A DNA stretch of 64,000 nucleotides from Blastobasis lacticolella. Its lineage: Eukaryota > Arthropoda > Insecta > Lepidoptera > Blastobasidae. The notes beneath the pieces are model-generated. The model ran no database searches. It was given only the letters and a program-made list of their open reading frames with translations, and had not been told where the DNA came from. Both the position numbers and the translations under genes were made by a program. The stretch spans positions 4,295,428 through 4,359,427 of the forward strand of contig LR990049.1 in the NCBI GenBank assembly GCA_905147135.1, given 5' to 3'. Positions 58,701 to 64,000 of the stretch are shown here, piece after piece. The first letter of the stretch is position 1. Each line of letters opens with the position of its first letter.

Positions 58701-60874
58701 CGGACTTCTGCACTACTTTTGGCTAAGAAAGATCAGCACCACTAGAACTGATTACACTACAAGTGACCACGATGCTGGTAAGTAAACGTCGTACCGACTC
58801 GGGAACACTGCTGGAGAATGTTCAGTGCTTAGTATGGTTGTGCGGGACTTGAATTTATTTTGGATGGATGGCGTTGTGTGATTTGTTTATCTAACTAACT
58901 ATTGTTAGATAAGCGAAACTATTCATCATCATCATCATCGTCCCAGAGCTTAGCCCAGCCTATGCCAGGGTCCGCATTCTTACTCATTCTTCTCCACCTC
59001 GCCCGGTCTTCGGTATCCTCGCGTCGTAAACCGTTGACTCTCCATCCGATTCAGCTAATTTCAATCCATCGCTTCTTGGGTCGCCCATGGGCAAGAAAAA
59101 CTATTGGTGTAGCTAAAAAACTATTGTTTATTTTATTTATTATTTATTGCCTTTCCCGTTTTGGCCTCTACAGCCATCAGAGAAAGTAACAGTGACGCGC
59201 TGTTTAAATTATCTACAACAGATGTTAAAGGCCGGTGACTGACTTTGTTACCTAGCTGAAAAAGTCTTGCTATGAAATTTTTTAAGAAACTGAAGATAAG
59301 ATTGGGCGATCAGTTGAATTGTTGTATCAGATCGTAAAAAGGGGGTCGTACGATCAGTTGCAATTTAGTTTTTGAATTTTTTTTCCAACGTCTTGGAATT
59401 ACAGAAAACGCCGAGTCAGACAAACTGAACGGTGAACCTTTGCGGAAGGACGCAGAGACGATGATATCTTTGGAGCGGCTGCACATCATCACACGCTACA
59501 ATCCATTGGGTTCCTTACATTCGTTACCAAGAGGATCAAGAGCTAGAGTAAGTAAATTGTTTTTTTTTTTGTAAGACAGTTTTTAGGGCTACCTTGGCTA
59601 ACGCTGACACAGCTGCTTCTTTAGCGGAGGACCTTAAGCGGCGCAAATATGTATCCTTGGATTAGGGTTATGTATTTGCAACGTTTAGGATGGAAATGTT
59701 GGGACCTTGGGACCCAGGTGGTTGAGGAAAGGTGTTTCAACAGTTATCTACCCGGATAATGGAGTCTACCGGAGACCCACTGCTGGCGCTTACCTCGGTC
59801 AGCATATAAGTCTGAGAATTCAGAGAGGTAGTGCCGCCAGCCTTTTGGAGGCACTTCGCATGGCAACGAATTAGTCTAATTTATATTTGTAAATTACCTT
59901 TTATTACAATTTTGTACAATTTTTCGATTTCGTACGATAGTATTGCATTTCGTATTCAGATGAAGTGCTTTGTATGTATGGTTTCCATCACGTGAGCTCG
60001 TTCCATCGAGTGTAGTAGTTAGCCAATTGTCGTATAAAAAAGTAATTTTTGTTTTTCAGCTTTCTCAAGGCGACATCAATGAGCTCTGCCGCAGCCGGAG
60101 TGGCAGCAACAGTCAGCGACGTTGCAGCAACATCGAGATATCGCCAAAAACCCCTCAAGGATCTGGCTCCAAAGTCGACCTGCTGCGTTCAGCCCTGGAG
60201 ATCAACAATCACCAGCACGGAAAAGGCCACATATCAAACCCAATGCTGGCCAGTCCTAATAGACCTGCGCATTTGTATAAGGTATATCTATTTTCACATT
60301 AAAAACATCATCACGCCACAGCACAGCATAGTGTTTACCCACTGTTATCAAAAATTAAAACCGTGATTTTGTGACGTATTGAAACATATTTACAGTTCTG
60401 ATAGAAACCACGATTTTATTTGTTTATAATTTACAAATGAATCCTCATGACTAAGCCGGAGGCGACATTTCAATTTATTGTGTGGATTTGTTGAGCTCCT
60501 GTAAATATAGACGATTACGCATGTAGCGTGTTTCTGAGTATTTTTTTAACTTTGACGAGTTTTTGTGGTTTGCACATGTATTGAAACCTTTAAACACGTA
60601 AAATATCTTTCTTTTTCAGCTAGCTAACAGCGCCCCAAAACTAACGCAAAGAAACAACATCTCCCAGCCAATACTGTCCGAATTCGACATACGTCGTCGT
60701 GATTCCATCCCCGAGGAGGCTGAAGAAGACAAATTGGTGGCAGCCGGGAAGTTGCCAGCTAAGTTACCAGCGAAGACAAAGAGTGACCATCTGCCACCAC
60801 CACCTACATACGCAGAAGCGATCAACGAGCACAGTAGAAAAAGTTGGCACTCCGATGACAGTACTCCCACTTAA
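46512..60874 (+). CDS. MFSD6: MFSD6-like major facilitator superfamily transporter, 13 coding exons
   Basis: Spliced coding sequence joined from 46512-46791, 49679-49842, 51703-51891, 52061-52237, 53224-53420, 53582-53835, 53914-54168, 54428-54572, 56653-56804, 58595-58777, 59405-59547, 60060-60281 and 60620-60874. All exon phases agree and the product is 871 residues; human MFSD6 is about 790. Membrane segments 1-3 fall at about 42-125, with the MFS motif-A-like GFLVDRFGEYKP between 2 and 3. A long Cys-containing loop (about 126-354, including WWSPCPSREC) follows, then membrane segments from about 355 to 655. GRGSGSFGGGF opens exon 10. The tail (about 660-871) is hydrophilic, probably cytoplasmic, with PPTY at 848-851. 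It is an integral membrane protein. MFSD6 substrates are not settled, so I give none. Start choice: M46512 begins a hydrophilic acidic N-terminus; an in-frame ATG at 46206 is an alternative. Best alternative name: MFS_1_like family transporter. Confidence 0.92.
47318..47459. repeat. 16-bp tandem array in MFSD6-like intron 1
   Basis: Roughly 8.5 units of GTCATTTTCGCAAAAC, with variants in the last four bases (ACAAC, AGAAT). Most units are exactly 16 bases; one is 18. A chance open frame runs through it because 16 is coprime to 3 and the unit lacks stops in most phases. Confidence 0.85.
48138..48520 (+). repeat. Diverged direct repeats with AAATGCTTAGGA cores
   Basis: CCTAAGTGAAAACTAAAC and CTTCTAAATGCTTAGGAATA at 48142-48195 recur as CTTAAGTGAAATCTAAAC and CTCCTAAATGCTTAGGATTA at 48431-48502. 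The spacing is about 290 bases. A similar inverted block lies at 6915-7010. The family is unrecognised. Confidence 0.45.
48672..48912 (+). repeat. Dispersed repeat family C, copy 2, in MFSD6-like intron 1
   Basis: The better preserved copy. It continues through TTAGTCGCCTCTTACGACAC and GAAGCGATGGGGTGGTGCTA to GGCGGCACCACACACCAC. It is noncoding. Confidence 0.78.
49679..49842 (+). CDS. MFSD6-like exon 2
   Basis: Acceptor TTGCAG|GG, donor GAG|GTGAGG, phases 1 to 0. It encodes the loop motif GFLVDRFGEYKP (the MFS motif A position, Asp and Arg kept) and membrane segment 3, then the start of the long extracytoplasmic loop. Confidence 0.92.
51703..51891 (+). CDS. MFSD6-like exon 3
   Basis: Acceptor TTCTAG|ATT, donor AAT|GTAAGG, phase 0 to 0. 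It opens with WWSPCPSREC and holds several Cys residues of the large loop. A second GTAAG five bases downstream (AATGTAAG|GTAAGA) would give phase 2 and run into the wrong frame or a stop in the next exon, so the first donor is preferred. Confidence 0.85.
52061..52237 (+). CDS. MFSD6-like exon 4
   Basis: It encodes more of the large loop: GFGPREPCTMNC, then an acidic stretch (DDSEEDF). The donor is AGA|GTAAGT, phase 0. Two acceptors keep the frame: TTGCTAAG|CC, giving this start, or ATTAG|CATA, giving a start at 52040 and seven extra residues. The first has the better T-rich tract but an AAG end; the second has TAG but a weak tract. Confidence 0.75.
52618..52660. repeat. Short near-perfect hairpin
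   Basis: Arms of 19 bases (52618-52636 and 52642-52660; core AACACAGG and CCTGTGTT) with one mismatch and a five-base loop, in MFSD6-like intron 4. Confidence 0.75.
52745..52963. mobile_element. Foldback element in MFSD6-like intron 4
   Basis: Inverted arms of about 65 bases (52745-52809 and 52898-52963) share TTTCAATGATT, AATTGTTACTTTTG and TTGCTAA blocks, with perhaps 80 percent identity by eye. The loop is about 88 bases. Noncoding MITE-like. Confidence 0.65.
52975..53110 (+). repeat. Dispersed repeat fragment in MFSD6-like intron 4
   Basis: GTGTTCCATTCCTTAGCCGT then ACGCATTATATAG, and AACGGTTGGTGCGGATAGCT, resemble the end of repeat family D (GTAGTTCATTCCACAACC at 61970). Confidence 0.35.
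53224..53420 (+). CDS. MFSD6-like exon 5
   Basis: Acceptor TTCCATAG|GAT, donor TTTCAG|GTAAAA, phases 0 to 2. It encodes a hydrophilic part of the large loop with two Cys near the end (ACMVQKC). Confidence 0.88.
53582..53835 (+). CDS. MFSD6-like exon 6
   Basis: Acceptor ATTTACAG|A, donor GTCG|GTATGT, phases 2 to 1. It closes the loop (GGPDICPPDYKES) and encodes membrane segment 4 (about 355-381). GRERLFSSIG and membrane segment 5 follow. Confidence 0.92.
53914..54168 (+). CDS. MFSD6-like exon 7
   Basis: Acceptor GATTGCAG|GT, donor TTTTAG|GTAAGG, phase 1 to 1. It encodes two or three membrane segments, including the hydrophobic LLLISAITVAVM and IIVFIFFLFTLGNFWGF, and ends at YLKELGAPNFLLG. 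Confidence 0.92.
54428..54572 (+). CDS. MFSD6-like exon 8
   Basis: Acceptor CTTCAG|GT, donor ATTGA|GTGAGT, phases 1 to 2. It encodes two membrane segments around GADAITSKIGH, the second-half loop of an MFS fold. Confidence 0.9.
55095..55300 (+). repeat. Dispersed repeat family G, copy 1, in MFSD6-like intron 8
   Basis: Similar to 61335-61575 in the same orientation: TTTTGATTTTCGCCATGAAA then TATTGGCATCACTGAAAGCG, and AATCAGCGTCATG with AAATATTGAATTG. Noncoding. Confidence 0.5.
55295..55365 (+). repeat. Possible tRNA-derived SINE head
   Basis: TGATTCAGTAGATAATATGC followed by CGGTCTGAGAGGTCCAGGGT and TCGATT has the order of a tRNA A box, anticodon arm and B box (GGTTCGATT). It cannot fold as an intact tRNA: there is no acceptor stem. 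Confidence 0.4.
55866..55912. repeat. AGTAGTATT microsatellite-like tract
   Basis: Imperfect repeats of AGTAGTATT, about five copies, in MFSD6-like intron 8. Confidence 0.7.
56020..56195 (-). mobile_element. LINE C-terminal remnant, second family, subtype B, in MFSD6-like intron 8
   Basis: The reverse complement reads IVDICEVRELCQTGQSK followed by the shared tail (CTTGTGGGACAGAAGTGTGA). It lies in the 2-kb intron between exons 8 and 9. Confidence 0.65.
56653..56804 (+). CDS. MFSD6-like exon 9
   Basis: Acceptor TTTGCAG|G, donor CTTG|GTAAAT, phases 2 to 1. It encodes SWWCFPFEAMESLSVHLMW and the hydrophobic run after it. It is too short to stand out as an isolated reading frame, but its phase fits both neighbours exactly. 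Confidence 0.9.
56940..57072 (+). repeat. Dispersed repeat fragment in MFSD6-like intron 9
   Basis: Contains CGGGAAGAATATAGCTTTCT, TTGGTTCAGTACTTTCGGAG and an ACAAACAAAAATAAACTCTT tail, the layout of the 11040-type repeat. Confidence 0.5.
57237..57913 (+). mobile_element. hAT deletion derivative with 8-bp target duplication, in MFSD6-like intron 9
   Basis: The target duplication GTTAGGAC stands at 57237-57244 and 57906-57913. The element (57245-57905, 661 bases) starts TAGGGATGTTACGAA and ends TGGGTAACATCCCTG, the typical hAT terminus CAGGGATGTTAC. Both ends carry arrays of ATTCGC/GCGAAT hexamers. The only coding part left is the transposase C-terminus (next entry), so it cannot move by itself. 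Confidence 0.93.
57412..57702 (+). pseudogene. hAT transposase C-terminal dimerisation domain fragment
   Basis: A 96-codon open frame ending SAPSEQLFSAAGLIY, then RNRLMGEKAAKLLFLKYNLP. This is the hAT family C-terminal dimerisation region. The catalytic RNase H core and the BED finger are missing. The leading part (SSGNEDCDTESGD) may be the joined upstream edge of the deletion. It sits inside the hAT element and on the same strand as the host gene, in an intron. Confidence 0.85.
58595..58777 (+). CDS. MFSD6-like exon 10
   Basis: Acceptor TATTTTAG|GG, donor GCTG|GTAAGT, phase 1 to 1. It begins with the Gly-rich loop GRGSGSFGGGF and encodes the last membrane segments (about 605-655). It ends in the start of the cytoplasmic tail. 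Confidence 0.93.
58920..59100 (-). mobile_element. LINE C-terminal remnant in MFSD6-like intron 10
   Basis: The reverse complement contains GGGCGACCCAAGAAGCGATG, coding GRPKKRW, and ends in a (GAT)n tail next to 58922. Same family as 2441-2955, opposite strand. It lies between exons 10 and 11 and does not touch the splice sites. Confidence 0.7.
59405..59547 (+). CDS. MFSD6-like exon 11
   Basis: Acceptor ATTACAG|AA, donor AGA|GTAAGT, phases 1 to 0. It encodes a hydrophilic tail segment with no membrane helix. Confidence 0.85.
60060..60281 (+). CDS. MFSD6-like exon 12
   Basis: Acceptor TTTTTCAG|CTT, donor AAG|GTATAT, phase 0 to 0. It encodes a Ser/Arg/Asn-rich tail segment, probably disordered. 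Confidence 0.85.
60620..60874 (+). CDS. MFSD6-like exon 13, with stop codon
   Basis: Acceptor CTTTTTCAG|CTA, frame 0, stop TAA at 60872-60874. It encodes the end of the cytoplasmic tail: an RRRDSIPEE stretch, repeated KLPAK, then PPPPTY, which contains the PPxY motif PPTY at residues 848-851. Confidence 0.9.
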   Translation, partial: LANSAPKLTQRNNISQPILSEFDIRRRDSIPEEAEEDKLVAAGKLPAKLPAKTKSDHLPPPPTYAEAINEHSRKSWHSDDSTPT

Positions 60875-61330
60875 CAATATCATGACTGGTATTTTACTCA
60901 ATAGTCTTTTATCGAAATCAGATTAAAAGCCTCGTCAATCTACCTAAAGAAAATTGGTAGAAGTGATGACAAAATTGGGAAGAGTACCTTATTTTCAAAG
61001 GATTTCAAGAACGCTTAAGTATGAAAATACAATAACGTTACTTCCACAAATACCTACAAATCCTTCAAGTTATGTTTTAGTAGTGAATATCTCCATAACC
61101 GTTACCTAGGCTATATTTTACACTCTAGTACAATAATTTTCTTTGCGGATGTTGCAAGAGAAAATGAGAAAAAAGTGCCTCTCTGATACCAAAGCTATAA
61201 TCCAAAGGTATCCGCTAATGAGTTGTGTAGATATTATAGAATTAAGTAGACTTTAATATTGTTAGGTTGTTTTTATTGATGCCGAATATGTAAATAAGAA
61301 ACTAATGTAATCAATTTCAATGTTAACACG
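60875..61330 (+). other. MFSD6-like 3' UTR and proximal flank
   Basis: A variant polyadenylation signal, ATTAAA, lies at 60922-60927, only about 50 bases after the stop codon. No canonical AATAAA follows within the next few hundred bases. The true 3' end is not determinable here. Confidence 0.4.
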
Positions 61331-61334
61331 TTCG

Positions 61335-61575
61335 CGGACGGCAAGTACCTCCGTTCCGGGGCTCTGTTTTTGAGTCGCTCGCTTCGATTTCGATTCGAAT
61401 GGTTTTCAATATGATTTTCGCATGAAAAAATTTTAATATGCATTTTTTTAAATCACATTGGCAACGCCGAAAGAGTACGGTCCAAAAGTAGGAAAAATTA
61501 GCATCATGAATAAAAATATCGAATTTTTTATGCCGAAAATCCAAATTGAAAACTGTCCGAATCGATGCAGGCAAT
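61335..61575 (+). repeat. Dispersed repeat family G, copy 2
   Basis: Contains ATGATTTTCGCATGAAAAAA, ACATTGGCAACGCCGAAAGA, AAATTAGCATCATGAATAAA and ATATCGAATTTTTTATG, matching 55095-55300. It lies 460 bases after the MFSD6-like stop codon. Confidence 0.5.
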
Positions 61576-61794
61576 TCATAAATAGGGCACCATAACCTCG
61601 GACACTAACTTTTTGTATGGAGATTTTTCGGCTGTTAATGTGACAGCGGCTATAGCTTCGTGCGCTTGTCCATAAATCCTATAGGAGAGAAGTTCGTTTT
61701 TGTATGTGTGCAAAAAAAACCATATTATAAGACACTAGTGAATCTGTAATCGTTTTTGTGACACAAAATGTGTAGCTTTATTTTTTGTTTTTTT

Positions 61795-62000
61795 ATACCA
61801 CTAAGGTGCCAAACAAGCTTACGGCCTGCCTGATGGTAAGCTGTCACCGCAGCCTATGGACGTTTGCAATACCAGGGGCATCACCCACGCGTTGCTGAGC
61901 CCGTAAAAACCTTTTAACCCCTTTCTTCAAGAACTCCATGTTGTACTCTCCAGGGAAAACCTCTCCAGGTAGTTCATTCCACAACCTTAGTGTGTGTAGC
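61795..62000 (+). repeat. Dispersed repeat family D, copy 2
   Basis: Contains GCCTGCCTGATGGTAAGCTG, then CCTATGGACGTTTGCAATAC, CAGGGGCATCACCCACGCG and GGTAGTTCATTCCACAACCT. This is a very common lepidopteran repeat. It lies downstream of the MFSD6-like gene. Confidence 0.7.
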
Positions 62001-62009
62001 TACTATAAT

Positions 62010-64000
62010 TTAACACAGAAATGGTTGCTTAGCATTGCTGGCGAAAACAGATGCGTGAAGTACAACTGCTACCTAAGCATTCGTGTCCAAGGATGAAGGC
62101 AAAAACAAATGCGTTTACCGTTACGTTAATAACGTTTCTGTCCGCAAACGTGTTAAAGTCCTATTATTTCCCTTTTGTATATTTACTTGGGCATTATTCT
62201 CTAGCCTGTGATTGTTACCTACCGTTGATAACGTATAAGGTTAAGGATACTAATTTGAATTTTTTAAGCTGACAATGAATTGAGTATTTTAGAAAATTCA
62301 AAATTCCACTAGATGGAATCCCTTGATGGATGGCCTTTGTCCAATAAGTGTATTTGTGAAATAGGTACGTCTTGCTATTATTCAAAATCAAACATCCAAT
62401 TAATGAACTCGGACTTATTAATTATAACCAATATAATTTAAACCAATAAGCCCGGGTTGCACAAAATTTTAAAAATATAGCGAGCCCATACAGATGTACA
62501 CGATTTGTCCCAAATCGCATAGTCCCCGCACAGTCATCGTGTCGCACCCGTACAGTCGTCTTGTCGCACCCGCATCGTCACCGCGTCACCAGTAAGGTAG
62601 ACCGCATGTATGCTATGCGGTGATCATGCAGGCACGACGTATGCGCGTTTACTGTCCGGTTTGTAAGCGGCAACGTATAAAACTGACGTATTTGACGGTG
62701 ACAAGGCCTATCTCACCAGTGGCGCTCACTGGTGAGTTAATGTACGTCAGGGATGCGACCGTCTAACTAGAATTGAATGTCGTCATTTCGCAATGACGTC
62801 TGTCATAATGGGGGATTTTTAGACAGGTACTTAAAACAGTAAATAGTGTAGTTCAGCGTACCTCACTAGATGACGCTGCTGAGACAGGATTCTCAAGTAA
62901 TGAATTTGGTAACGGACGTTACTCGGAAAAGTGTATCGTGAAAAGAAATTTACTTTTTGTGTCTTTTCTGAGAATAAAGAATTTTTATACATTGAACGGT
63001 CTCGTATTGATTTATTTTAGAGAATCGTGTCTAGTCAACGCCATCTATTACAATTACTTGAACTATTTTCCTTTTAATGAGGAGTTTTCCAGTAGGTATT
63101 GATAGTTTGTTTCAAAAAGCATCAATAGATGGCGCTCCTACAATTTTGGTAATCTTCTTTAAATCTATATGATGGTGGCAGTGATTTCATGCAGCCAAGT
63201 AATACTAAACTTGAAAATAAAGTGTTTATTTATATAAACATAACTGTTAAAGGTTGAACGAAGTGTAAAAAGAAATATTTATAGAAGTTGGCACTATGTT
63301 CCATTATTATTACAACCTCTAAAATGGTTGAAAACTATTAACAAGTATAATATTATCTAATACAACGTACCCAGTGTTTATATCCTGTTTGCTAAGAACC
63401 TATTTCAAGCGATTATCAATTACCAAAATTGTCGGGGCGCCATCTAGTGAGTGGTTAGGAATGCCTTAAATACCTATTGGAAAACTCCTCATTGGCTGCC
63501 GGAAAATCTTTCGTTGCTTAAATATGGCGCCGTTCAATTCGAGTTAGGCGGTCGTACCCCAGCCCACATTCTAAAATGATTCCAGGATCACTGGCCTGGC
63601 CTGGCCCATTTGGCAAGCTGAAATTGACTGCCAGTAAATGGCAAATAAAATTGTATTAAATTTTTTAACTTATTTAGGTCCTTTGTAGATAGTTTTGTCC
63701 AATATACCGATTAATAATTATTAAAGTTTTCAGACCGTTTTTCATTTTAGAGCCCATACAAACGTACACTATTTCTGCACGATTTGTCTCAAAGTTTGTG
63801 CAATTTTAGTTTCTAAGTTATTATGTATCCATTTTAAAACTATTAATAGGCCGGCGGAATGAGGTCGTGCAACTGTCATTCTACCATTTATCACTAACGC
63901 ACAAGAAACAAACATGCACTGCCCTATCTAGAGGGTCGCAGTTCACTTACTTTCTGGACGTGCCTTGTAGTGTGTCTACTTACAGGAACCTCAGAGACCG
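62010..64000. other. Downstream flank: no gene recognised
   Basis: A GC-richer stretch at 62500-62770 (repeated GTCGCACCCG) and the MITE at 63076 are the only structure. AGCCCATACA with GTACAC and CGATTTGTC occurs at 62484 and again at 63750, so these may be two copies of one repeat. Confidence 0.4.
63076..63493. mobile_element. MITE-like element with long diverged inverted repeats
   Basis: Left AATGAGGAGTTTTCCAGTAG and right CTATTGGAAAACTCCTCATT are inverted. The arms continue about 85 bases with AGATGGCGCTCC..ACAATTTTGGTAAT against ATTACCAAAATTGTCGGGGC GCCATCT. The centre is A+T-rich and noncoding. No clear target duplication. Confidence 0.65.

Overview
This is a eukaryotic nuclear window, almost certainly from a moth or butterfly (Lepidoptera). 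The evidence is spliced genes with GT..AG introns, an A+T-rich background, and a dense scatter of decayed LINE tails, MITEs and tandem repeats of types I associate with lepidopteran genomes. I see no bacterial operon, CRISPR array, rRNA gene or intact tRNA gene. The species cannot be fixed from the sequence alone.

Two protein-coding genes can be supported. They stand head to head. On the minus strand, 40388-43107 is one large coding exon of the long isoform of bunched/TSC22D (bun). It has both long-isoform motifs and a Gln/Met-rich middle, and it ends at a GT donor. The leucine-zipper TSC box must lie in exons further along the minus strand. I find no such reading frame in 1-40387, so that stretch is best read as part of one very long bun intron, possibly holding alternative promoters. 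On the plus strand, 46512-60874 holds a complete 13-exon gene for an MFSD6-like major facilitator protein. I reconstructed it exon by exon with matching phases: 871 codons, 12 predicted membrane segments, and a cytoplasmic tail carrying a PPxY motif.

Layout: 1-40387, bun intron with repeats, a 26-bp minisatellite (21697-22290), a Harbinger-like foldback MITE (18665-18925), a rearranged mariner-like element (29329-30232) and several CpG-rich islands. 40388-43107, bun exon. 43108-46511, the intergenic region, with the bun promoter and two related elements full of GAGCGAGC motifs. 46512-60874, the MFSD6-like gene, whose introns carry a 16-bp tandem array, LINE pieces, a foldback MITE and a hAT deletion derivative with a perfect 8-bp target duplication. 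60875-64000, 3' flank with repeats and one more inverted-repeat element.

I did not find a new biological system. The most informative observations are structural: two clean transposon insertions with readable target duplications, an internal inversion inside a mariner-like element, the paired GAGCGAGC elements, twin CRE palindromes 200 bp apart in the bun intron, and the overlap of the bun splice donor with an in-frame stop codon.
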